Below, piece after piece: positions 1 through 9,294 of a stretch of 64,000 bases of DNA (positions are counted from its first letter, which is position 1; each line of letters opens with the position of its first letter). The position numbers and the translations under genes were made by a program. Location: contig JALGQZ010000013.1 of the NCBI GenBank assembly GCA_023105745.1, positions 27,204,105 to 27,268,104 of the forward strand. Reading direction: 5' to 3'. Origin of the DNA: Austropuccinia psidii. Lineage: Eukaryota > Basidiomycota > Pucciniomycetes > Pucciniales > Sphaerophragmiaceae. The notes under the pieces are model-generated. The model was not told the DNA's origin and made no database searches. It saw nothing but the letters and a program-made list of their open reading frames with translations.

Positions 1-12
1 CTTACACACATT

Positions 13-35
13 AGGGGGTGTCAAAGTCACCAAAT
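13..35 (+). repeat. Left terminal inverted repeat of PIF-1
   Basis: Starts AGGGGGTGT directly after the ATT duplication at 10-12 and pairs with the right end (7980-8002) with two mismatches. Inside both ends there are further copies of a CATGGGATTT-like word. Confidence 0.85.
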
Positions 36-293
36 ACCACCTTAAAATAACATGGGATTTGGACCCCAAATCCCAACACTAAATCCCAGGTTTTTTATGT
101 GTAAATCACATGGCATTTTAACTGAGTACCCTGGTATTCTGACCAAATCCCATGCATCTGGAATTTGAGTTTGAAACCTAACCCAAATGAGTACTCACAA
201 TTCATACCTGTACAAAATATTCTTCTACACTCCATTTTGGACAATCTGTCCAAAAATCTTACAGTCCATTTATACTTCTTCATCCATATAATA

Positions 294-1530
294 ATGCCTC
301 GTTCCAAAGCAAGACACATCAAGTCAGATATGAAGATCACCTCTGGCCTGCCACATCTATCAGGTCACTTTATACATACAGATTATTTAACCATAATTCA
401 TTGGCTTTCAGTCAAATCCAATTTCAAGTCATTTTTTGGTACTAGTGGTTCAACATCTATTGGAAGACCTCCTTCATCAAAGCAGCATTGATTTCAGCTT
501 ATGGCCATTGAGGTCAACAAAAAATCACAAAATTGCCCAAACCTTAGCTCAAGCAGAATCCAAGATCGATGGCAAACATTTAAAAGAAGTATATGGCAGG
601 AAAAAAATTCGAATATTTAACTGGGGCTGGAATAACGGAAGAAGATGAGAGTAAAGGAATAACATCAATTAGTGAAAAGCTTGAAATTATGTGTCCTTGC
701 TATGCTGAAATGGATGTGCTCTTTGGCCACAAGCCCAATGTCACTCCCATTGCAAGCTATGATTCACAAGAAAAAGACAGTTTCAATGGTGATGATGATG
801 ATGATGATGTTTTTCTTGATAAGGTAAGTTATTTTCTCTTCCTTTTTTTACCTCTGATAATTAAACCTCATTTGCTTTTTAAAGGAGAATAATTGCTTGG
901 ATTCACCTCACAATCTGGATCCTTTGCTTAATAATGATGATAACTTGGTTCCAGAGGAAAACCTTCAAGATGAATCGGTAAGTACATTTAAGAGTGATTC
1001 TTATGAAATCCATTGTTGATTATTTCTCCTTTTACCAGCAAAGTAAATCCATAACACATTCAACACAAAAGCATAATCAAGCATTGACGCCCAACTTGAA
1101 TGAAAAGAGTGGTTCTAGGAAAGGGCCAATGGATATTTTTGCACCAGCATATGCAAATTTGCTTGAATCACATAAAAAGGGTATGTCTTGGATTTATGGT
1201 AACTCTGATCAATCCTACTGACAAAATGCATGATTTGTAGCCCGTGAGACCAGTAAAAATGCTTGTTCAGAGTGGGACAGGGAGAGGTGGAATGAAGAGA
1301 AAGCTAGCAACATGGAAAAGCAATGGTTTGAAAAAGTCAAGTTGCAAAAGCAATTGGAGTTTGAGGAGAAGCAACACACCAAGAAGTATGAATTTGAAAA
1401 AGAAAAGTGGAATCGGGAATGTGAACTTAAGGAAAAGAAATGCCAGATGGATCTCACTATAGTGGCATTGTCATCAAGCAGGCCAATTGCAGAGCTGGAA
1501 TGCATTCTGACATTAATCAATAAAAAATAA
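294..1530 (+). pseudogene. SANT/Myb-like DNA-binding protein of PIF-1 (frameshifted)
   Basis: PIF/Harbinger elements usually encode a Myb/SANT-like partner that binds the element and helps import the nuclease; this gene holds that place. The first exon shows DYLTIIHWLSVKSNF and FGTSG...GRPP, then IQDRWQTFKRS in another frame and FEYLTGAGITEED in a third, so there are at least two frameshifts between about 480 and 600. Three introns can be placed: 824-884, 978-1038 and 1181-1240 (GT..AG, about 60 bp each). The last exon (from 1241) encodes a long charged coiled coil (KQLEFEEKQ...KYEFEKEKW) ending at 1530. A D-run encoded by GAT repeats lies at 789-810. The start at 294 (MPRSKAR) is a guess. 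The SANT call is by pattern and the family role is inferred. Confidence 0.6.
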
Positions 1531-2361
1531 CATATTAGGTATCCATCATGTGATCATTTTGTATGTCAGTATTTGTTAAATAAAACTGATGTTTATGTGT
1601 AATTATTGATCTTTTGTCATGAAATTGAACTGCAATTTATTACAAAATTTAAAATTCAATGTTTATGCATAATTGGAACACCAACTTTTGATTGATCTTA
1701 TTTTGTGAGATTTAATTGCAATTCATTACAAATTTGAAAATTTGGTCAAGTTTTGCATCATGATTTTATGCCCAGTATATGTTTCTTATTTTTCATTTTG
1801 ATTTGTTATCTTTTATTTAACCTTTTTCATCTTTTATTTGATCTTTCTCCTTTGGAAATTTTTCAAATTTTGATTTTTTATTTTTTATGTTTGAATTTGA
1901 ATTTTGGATTTTCAATTTTTAATTTTCTGTTTTTTTTATGTTCTTTGGAATTTATTATTTTTTTTTTAGATTATTCAAAAAAAAACACTTTTTTTTTATT
2001 TTTTCCTTTCACCCCACACTCTGCACCTTTTCTCTTTTTTTTAGATTATTCAAACAAAAACACTCTTCTTTTTAATCTCAGATAAGTCATTTTTGTTTAT
2101 CTCACAACTCAATTTTTTTAAAACTGGTTCTAATAATTTTTTTTTTCTTAGGTAATTTCTCTCTAATTTTCTTTCAATTTTTTTTTATTTTTTTTAAAGC
2201 TATCATCCACCTCCAACATCCCCCCACCCATCACCATCTTCCTCAAAATAAACCCCACCCATGACCATCCTCCTCAAAAGAAACCCCACCCATGACCATC
2301 CACCTCCACATACCACCCACCCATCAACTTCCACCTTCAATTACCATCCACCCCCCAGTCA

Positions 2362-2401
2362 CCCTGGAACCTCCCAAAAAGGCTCCTGGGAGGTTCCAGG
2401 G
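2362..2401. repeat. Perfect 15-bp inverted repeat (hairpin)
   Basis: CCCTGGAACCTCCCA at 2362-2376 is the exact complement of 2387-2401, with a 10-nt loop. It is GC-rich inside an AT-rich block. Confidence 0.8.
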
Positions 2402-2435
2402 CTTAATAGGCTCAAAATCAATCTGAATAAATTTG

Positions 2436-2478
2436 GAATCAATTTGGAAGGCCTCCTGAATCGATTCCAAATTGATTC
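2436..2478. repeat. Perfect 14-bp inverted repeat (hairpin)
   Basis: GAATCAATTTGGAA at 2436-2449 is the exact complement of 2465-2478, with a 15-nt loop. A shorter palindrome (ATGGCCT..AGGCCAT) follows near 2506. Confidence 0.8.
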
Positions 2479-3071
2479 AGGCTGTTTTTTTTATTTTTGG
2501 ATGTTGATGGCCTCCAGAGGCCATTAATATCAAAAAATAAATATTTTTTATTTTTGGTCAAGATTCTGATACTGATTTTTTTTCTTTTTGAAAAAATCAT
2601 AATCTTAATTATGATTGTTTTTTTATTTGTTGATCATGAATGCTGATGTTTTTTATTTTATTTTTTATCATAATCATCATGAATTACTAATGATGATTTT
2701 TATTTTATTTTATTTTTTTTAAATCAAAATCATCTTTATGATTTGATTTTTTCTTTCTTTGTTGATCATTAATGCTTTTTTTTTTCTTTTTTTTATCATC
2801 ATCATCATGAATCACTGATGATGATTTTTGTTTTATTTTATTTTTTTTAAATCATAATCATTTTTTACTTATGATTATTTTTTGTTCTTTTTTGGGTCAT
2901 TATGAATGCTGACTTGTTTTTTTTATTTGAATTTTTCTTTCATCTTTTTATTTATTTGTTGATATAGGGGTGGATTATTCATAAGGGTTTATTGTGCAAT
3001 GTCATTCCATTTCATCCCCCTTCATTCTTCTTTTAAATTAAAAAAAAAACCTCCTCCTACCTCTCACTCTC

Positions 3072-3194
3072 CAAATCATTCTGATAATGTCATGGTTAGG
3101 ACTAAACCAGATTCAGTACATCATCAGAATGATTTGAATGATGTTGAATGTACTATTCCTCCTCTTGATGTCATGGTTAGGACTAAACCAAATT
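3072..3194. repeat. Inverted plus direct repeat just before the LTR-like segment
   Basis: CAAATCATTCTGAT at 3072-3085 is the exact complement of 3123-3136. Overlapping it, a 27-bp direct repeat with one mismatch occurs at 3087-3113 and 3168-3194 (core CATGGTTAGGACTAAACCA). A short open frame crosses this block but its repeats make it an unconvincing gene. Confidence 0.7.
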
Positions 3195-4170
3195 GTAAGG
3201 TTTGACTATGGAACAATAAGTAAAAATTACTAATATTTTACTTATTGTACTATGAATGTCCTTATAAATGAAATTAATAAGATAAAAATAATTATAATAA
3301 TAAAGAATTATTATAATTATGGCGTAAAATAATCATATTATTAAATAAATATAATAATATAATTTATATTATAAAAAAATAATATATAGATTAAATATAT
3401 TAATATAAGATAATTAATATATTTGAAAGCACTTTATTATTGTTACCAACAAATAATAAAGGCTTGAAAAACTGTTTTTTATTAATAAAAACCAATTCCT
3501 AACAATAATATTACTAATATTAAAGTTATAAATTAATATAAATACTATTTATATTAATTATACAATTATTAAAGTTATAATAGAGAAAAATTATTATAAT
3601 AAGAGAAATAACCTACTTTTAATGCTTAATATAATAATTTTGAATATTTTTATGCCTAGAAATGTAAATACAACTTATTTGAATTGTAGTTACAATAAAT
3701 TTTAAGAGAAATTACAAATTTTCTTGATTTTACGTGGAATTGAGGTTTTTTAAGAGAAATTTAAACAAAACAATTAAATAATTGCAATAATCACATCAAA
3801 GATGAAGATTATTATAATATTACCTTTGGTCTTTAATAATATAAAAGTTTTATATATAAAGAATAAAGAAATTACCTTTTTATTTAATGATTTAATGTTT
3901 TGTAAGCATCTGGGGGGGAAATAGAGTAAAAAGAGCTCTATTTATATTACATTCCTTCCTCCTATAGTCCAACAGGCTTCTAGTAGAAGTGCACTTATCA
4001 TATCCAATGGAATTGATCAATATTTTAAGGTTTGGTGATGATTACATCATGATCAAACCATCTTATCTCATTATTATGCCATTATTTAGAGCTATCACTA
4101 TAACTCTAAGTTTTGATGACGTCAAGGCTTGGCAGAACCCCAAAATTCATGGATTCTATTAGTTTTAATC
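3194..4170 (+). repeat. LTR-like dispersed repeat, copy A
   Basis: From TGTAAGGTTTGACTATG onward this segment aligns by eye with 63561-64000, sharing ACTATGAATGTCCT, CAATAATATTACTAATATTA and AATAACCTACTTTTAA in order. It opens with TG and contains an exact 13-bp inverted repeat (3213-3225 / 3236-3248, ACAATAAGTAAAA). A TATA-like CTCTATTTATATTAC occurs at 3936. The right border is uncertain; TAACA at about 4170 is a candidate LTR-type CA end. No coding capacity. A solo LTR inserted in PIF-1 is the likeliest reading. Confidence 0.5.
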
Positions 4171-5522
4171 ATAAACTAACAGTATTCACCAATTTTGTCA
4201 CTCATATGACTGTTAAGCTTAATTTAAGGTTACAGTGAGTGATCATAAAGGATCAAATTAAGCTCAAACTTTGATCCTTAATAACTTTGAAGTTTTACAC
4301 GCTACAGCAATTCAGAGAGTGAATTATAATATCTTGGCATAACCTCATTATGCTTCCAAGAGCATTTCATTACATCATCAAAACTGTATTTTTGATGATT
4401 TTTCTTGTAACTCATCTTTTCTGTCGAAATTTAATATTTTAAGCTTCAAACCATGATTTCAAGAGGTTATACCCTGAATTTTATAATAAAAACTACATCA
4501 TTCTTCAATAATGAGCTAGTAGAATCTGACTGTATACTTATTTTTAAGTTCAGACTACTTTCACAACAAAGTGGTCAACAGCTCTATTGATTTTAATCAA
4601 TAATCTCTTACAGGTTTTAACCTTGTTTATAGCTTGTGAAATAAATTTCATTTCCGTATTTGTACAGTAATTACGTGATGAATTTATTTTTGGCTCATCA
4701 CTCTATCATGCATATTTCAAAAGATATTAGCTAAAATTATGCGTTGACCAAAAAAGTGCATATATTCAGCTTGACTCCTTAAGTATTGAATTTGGAGATT
4801 AGCTTCTTAATTGTTTTATGTGTGGAGCTTTATGGAAAATCTAATGGTACCATTTATTTCACATCTTGTTTCATTGGTATCTGAAATAATTAAGAATATA
4901 TGTTTTTTATAAGGTATTATTACTTATAACTTATTAAGTATTGACTTGACAGATAGGCCATAAAAATTATATATGTGTATCTTACCATGGGGAATCCAAT
5001 AGTATAATTTATTTCACATGTTTATACATTGGTGTTTAAGTTAAACCAAGTTTTATGAAAATTTGTGGCATTTTTGTAGTTTTAAGGTAATTATTTTTAA
5101 TGTATAATTTTTTTAAATATTTCTTGTGACCTTTTTGGGTATGTGGTCATATCCCAAAGGTTCACACAAATGTAGAACATCATGAGGATAAAAATACCAA
5201 ATCAATTAATAAAAGAAAACTCACCCGAAGCCAAATACAACACATTCATGATTCAAGACATATTATGTCTCACCTTGGCCAGTCAAACAAAGAATATAAA
5301 AGCTTTTCAACCATTTCAATTGACAAGAGATCAGCCAATTCCTCATGGTTAAAACTTCCATCTCTCAATACTCTCCCCCATCCTTATATACTCATTGATA
5401 AAACAACAAAGCCCTTTTTGCCTGTCATAATATATGAAATAACCCCTTTTGATAATTCTTCTGGCCACTCTTAATTTCTCCAAAACCTCATCATGACATT
5501 AATGTCATTATCTCAAAATTGA
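4171..5522. other. No gene seen (AT-rich interior of PIF-1)
   Basis: No frame resembles a protein. TTTTGATGA-type motifs and long A/T tracts only. It may contain further old insertions that I cannot delimit. Confidence 0.5.
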
Positions 5523-6328
5523 CAAGAATTTAAAACCAATAAGCAACTCCTAGGTGGCATTATGAAAGGTATTTGGTTTTGCCCTGGTTCTGACTCTGAA
5601 AAATCTGCAGGTGTGTGATCTTTTTTGCTTCTTAATTTTATAATTAATAAGTAATTTCAATATTCTTAGGTGTTTACTCCAGAAAACCTGGTTTGATTCC
5701 TCATCAAACTGAATTGGATAACATGCAATGGACCAAACTTCAACAATATGACAAATTTGTTTACTCAAGAATCTCCCATTTTTCAAAACTAGCTGCAAAT
5801 TAAAATCAGTCATTAATGGAAGCAGTCAAATTACCAAATTTCAGTCAACTGGAATGGTCTTCTGCAAATCCAAAGGAAGAATTCAAATCATTTACCAATG
5901 TGATTGTCACTCAAGATGGATTTTTCAATAAGCCACACCAAGATTTGAATGATCTCAATCCCTGGACTTATGGTATATTTTCTTTTGTATCCAAAAGAGA
6001 TTTTCATCCCCTTCCAACTGTCTTCACCCCCTGGGGACATGGCTTGCACTTCCCAGAATTGAAAATGGAGATCAATTTTTCAAAAAAACCTGGCATCATG
6101 GAAATTCTTTGGAAGACATCAACAATTGTTCATCATACAAAAAACCCTCCTCCAGAATTAATCAATCATGACAAAATAACTCATTTTGGATGTTCTTTTC
6201 AAATAAACTATAAATTATTTAATGTAGGTGACAAATTCTTGAAAATGACACCCACCAAAATTAATTCCAAATTCAATGGATACTTTGAAAGAAATATACA
6301 AGACCAAAAAAGAACTAAAAAATGTTAA
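5523..6328 (+). pseudogene. Tet-like 2OG-Fe(II) oxygenase domain protein carried by PIF-1
   Basis: The protein matches, by recall, the rust-expanded Tet-like 2OG-Fe(II) oxygenase family (TET/JBP relatives, which oxidise methylated bases where tested). Exon 1 reads LLGGIMKGIWFCPGSDSEKSAG; after an intron at 5611-5669 it continues GVYSRKPG... and, past one in-frame TAA (5801-5803), the catalytic part. Numbered from the ATG at 5816 the iron-binding HxD is H41-Q-D43 (NKPHQDLND), the distal histidine is at 106-107 (IVHHT), and ITHFGCSFQIN lies at 121-131, close to the C-terminus at residue 170. Only the TAA separates it from an intact frame; a start at 5816 would still keep the HxD core but lose the N-terminal part. 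It converges on the nuclease gene, with 87 bp between stops. A decayed homologue in the same arrangement lies at 52105-52800. Substrate and activity are unknown. Confidence 0.7.
5611..5669 (+). other. Intron in the Tet-like gene, absent from its second copy
   Basis: GTGTGTGAT...ATTCTTAG, 59 bp, inserted between TCTGCAG and GTGTTTAC. Removing it joins SAG to VYSR in frame. The homologue at 52105-52800 reads directly from TCAGCAG into GTATTTAT with no interruption, which confirms the intron and shows presence/absence variation. Confidence 0.75.
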
Positions 6329-6415
6329 TTGTAAATAGTTTTATTTTACCAATAACATCTCCACTCCATTGTATGCCATTAAATTAAGTAAATAAATCAA
6401 TGGTTGTGATGAAAT

Positions 6416-7662
6416 TTAAAATTGACTATTTTTCCATGCCAAAGTAATTGGTTCACTTTTTTCACACATATTCACCACATCTTCCCCAATTTTGTTATTG
6501 GCCAGATTTTGGGAATGGGGTGGATCATCATCTTCATATAAATCAAACCATTCATCACCAATTTGTGCTAACATATTATGTAAAATTGTGCAAGAAATGA
6601 CCCAACTAAAAAAATATTCAATTTCATGATCATCCCTCATTTGATTTTGCATTTCCCTGAGGGAAAACCACTGCCCCTTCAAAATTCCAATTGCATGCTT
6701 TATTCTTACTCTATATTTTGCTAGACAGTAATTGAAAGAACTGTTGTCTTCATTCTGTGCTAAAACTCCCTTATATGCTGGAACAACCCAAGGAGAGCTT
6801 GCATATGCTGAATCAGCAAGTAAGTACTTATTCTTTTCATAAAACTCTTGAGGTTTTTGTGCTATTTTCATATGCTGATAGACATTTGAATCATGAAGTG
6901 ACCCAGTACAACCAACATGTAGCACAGTGAACTATCTGTTGATATTGCAAACCAATTGTATTGACATAGAATACCTTATTTGTAAACAATCAGTAGAATT
7001 GAAATGAAGAACAAAGATTCAACAGCTTACCTCTTTTTGCAATCAAAATAGGCTTCACCATCATTGGGGGGATGTTGTGATAATGGTATTAGACTCCCAT
7101 CAATAAACTCAATGCACCCAGCAAAGCCTTCTGCTTGAATTACTTGAGATATCTCTCTTTGTTGCTCTCTTGTTGGCCACATAATCACTTTGCGCTTCAT
7201 CTTCATTAATATCTGTGTCACTCTTTGATTGTACAACACAATAGCCCCATGGCTAACTCCAAACAACATTCCAATCTTTCCCAAAGTGGCCCCATTGCCA
7301 TTTGATCCTAGCTTTGATAATGCCACAGCCAAGAGGATGGCAGGATTGCATTGTTTGTTTTGTGATGAGTTTTGAAAGGTTTTATCAGCTTGAATTCATG
7401 CAACCAATTTTTCAAATGATTCATGTGTGGTCCTAAATAGCTATCAAAACCTTTCAGATGATAATGTTTGTAAATAATTCATTGTATACATGTAATGTGA
7501 TGGATATCTTCTATGAGGATTGATGTATCTTTGCGATTTTATCATATCTAATGAGATTATATCTTCCTGGATATTAGAACCACTATCAGAGCTGAGAGCA
7601 TTGATGAGCTGCAGTGAGTTTAAGGTCTGAAGTAAAGGTAGCCTTTGTGATGCCTTGGGCAT
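6416..7662 (-). pseudogene. PIF/Harbinger DDE nuclease (HARBI1-like, DDE_Tnp_4), inactivated
   Basis: This is the transposase nuclease. From the 5' end: MPKASQRLPLL at 7662; a frame change near 7440; an in-frame TGA in LVA*IQADKTF near 7390; then 7332-7027 with the helix-turn-helix region (LGKIGMLFGVSHGAIVLY) and first catalytic Asp in GCIEFIDGSLIPL; an intron of about 60 bp just below 7028; then an in-frame TAG at 6932-6934; then 6925-6416 with HDSNV and the second Asp in LLADSAY. The expected third catalytic Glu is replaced: RVRIKHAIG has AAG at 6698-6700 where the second copy has GAG (VSIEHTIG). With two stops, a frameshift and a lost Glu it cannot be active. The C-terminus is acidic (DLYEDDDPP). 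Confidence 0.8.
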
Positions 7663-7979
7663 GGTAAATGAAAAAAAGGCCTGTAGTAAATGCAATTTAA
7701 AATCAGATACTTTAATAAATGATGAGTGTATTCAGATTTTATGCAAGAGAAGTAAAGTTTTATGCAATTTAACATGCCCTTACTGAGTTGTGTGTTTTAA
7801 ACATGTGCCTTTATGGGAAGGTAAAGGCAAGATTTTAGTATTTAAACATGGGATTTGGTACCAAAAAACCTGGGTTTTTGTACCTTAAAATACCACACCT
7901 CTTAAGGTGTGGGATTTCTGAAATATCAAAAAATTAATGCAGGATTTTGCCAAAAAAAACTCGGGATTTTGAGTTTGTG

Positions 7980-8002
7980 ATTTGGTAACTTTCACACCCC
8001 CT
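7980..8002 (-). repeat. Right terminal inverted repeat of PIF-1
   Basis: Complement of the left terminus with two mismatches, ending ACACCCCCT and followed by ATT (8003-8005). Together with the left end it fixes the borders of the element. Confidence 0.85.
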
Positions 8003-8005
8003 ATT

Positions 8006-9292
8006 ATGATGTGTTTTGAAGGCTTAAAACCAACTATTACTATTAAAATTTCTGGCTTCAACCAGCCCTTCTTTGGTCCAAACTATGGTTCAATGATTCC
8101 AAAATTGGCTTTTCTGTTGACATTATTTTTCTCACAGCTGATTGGAGTAAATTTTAATTTTGTATTAATCAACTTGGTGGCTATAAAAGAATGTCTTCTT
8201 TGGCCCTCTTTTTTCTTCATTTTAGAATATTTTCCTTATATAATTAGCTTCAAAATTGTTAAACCAATCAATAAAATATTCCAACCACAATGTTTTAAAT
8301 AATTTTGAAACCTTCAACCACATAAAAAATTTAACCATAATCACTTTTTTTTAACTCTTTATAATCATTTTACGCTTGAACCACCCCAAAAGTGAATTAA
8401 AGCATCTTTCATCACTGTTAACTTTGGCACTTTGTTTCCAAATTAACTCTGGTCACTTTTGGGTATGTTTTCTCTAATATATCTTTAAACAATCTGTTCT
8501 AACATTGATCTCTTTAATTTTTTTGCTTTATTAATTCCAATTTAAATTTCTTTTGTAGCCCTCAAAATCTCTTGCAGACTCTTTTTGGATAAATCTATAT
8601 AATATTACTTTTTCATACTAAAAAAGTTAAAATAAGCTTGTGTGCCTTTATCTTAAAACTGTCAAAATTACCATTTTTTACATAATTTTACCATAAAAAG
8701 TTTGTGGAAAGGGAAAGTACTTGATTTTTAATGAAAAATGTTTATCAACCCCTTACACTTATAATTGTTCCATTTCATCTATATAACACAAAAATTCAAA
8801 TTGGCTTATAATATGTACATATTTTTAATCAATATAAAAACTTCTTTCTAACAAAAATAAGTATACAATAAAACATCAATTTCCAACTCCCAGATGTATT
8901 TTGAAACAAAAATATAAAATTCACACCTAATAATCCAAGAAATCCTTGCAAGAAATCTTCTTGCATAACCATACAATTTCATATCCTCATTTATGAGTTT
9001 TGACACGATATGTTTTTCCTTTCAATTTAGTTAAGATAAATTAATGAAATTAATCCTTGCTTCAACACAAAAATAATTTAAATTTTACTTAAAAATTTAC
9101 CATGGAAACTTCATAGTAATACTTTAATTCTAAACATATCTTAATTTCAAGAATTCTTTGTTTTATTCTTGAATTAAGCTGTGATATTGACTCATTTTTG
9201 ATAATATATGTTTTTTTCAAAATAAAAAATTCTTATCATTGCAGGATCTCTTTTCTTTATATCAATACAAGACAATTAAGAAAGTATACATA
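8006..9292. other. No gene seen
   Basis: AT-rich spacer between PIF-1 and the pogo element. The 106-codon frame at 7982-8302 begins inside the PIF terminus and has no family features. Confidence 0.5.
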
Positions 9293-9294
9293 TA

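Larger units (their letters stand above)
1750..2990 (+). repeat. T-rich block with hairpins and a tandem ~130-bp unit
   Basis: No gene is visible. The plus strand is dominated by T runs. At 2200-2360 there is a CCACCC/CCATCC-rich stretch, followed by two perfect hairpins (listed separately). From about 2630 to 2900 a unit of about 130 bp is repeated imperfectly: GTTGATCAT..ATGCT, then a T-run, then ATCAT repeats, GAAT.ACT.ATGATGATT, then another T-run. Read as protein it is low complexity only. Confidence 0.55.
13..8002. mobile_element. PIF/Harbinger-like DNA transposon (PIF-1)
   Basis: The ends are inverted repeats: 13-35 and the complement of 7980-8002 agree at 21 of 23 positions, both opening AGGGGGTGT and closing ACCAAAT. 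The element is flanked by ATT at 10-12 and 8003-8005, a 3-bp target duplication as expected for PIF/Harbinger. Inside lie a SANT/Myb-like gene (294-1530, plus), a Tet-like oxygenase gene (5523-6328, plus) and a DDE nuclease gene (6416-7662, minus). The roughly 4 kb between the first two genes is repeat-rich and holds an LTR-like segment, so the original element was probably shorter. Every gene carries stops or frameshifts, so this copy looks non-autonomous. Nuclease type and TSD length define the superfamily; family naming would need comparison with other copies. Confidence 0.85.

Noticed and set aside
1753..2085. 110-codon frame rich in Phe and Leu
   Set aside because: It is a translation of T-runs and reads as low complexity, not a membrane protein.
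2630..2900. Repeat units with a superficially CRISPR-like spacing
   Set aside because: Only two to three imperfect ~130-bp T-rich units without unique spacers; a eukaryotic low-complexity tandem repeat.
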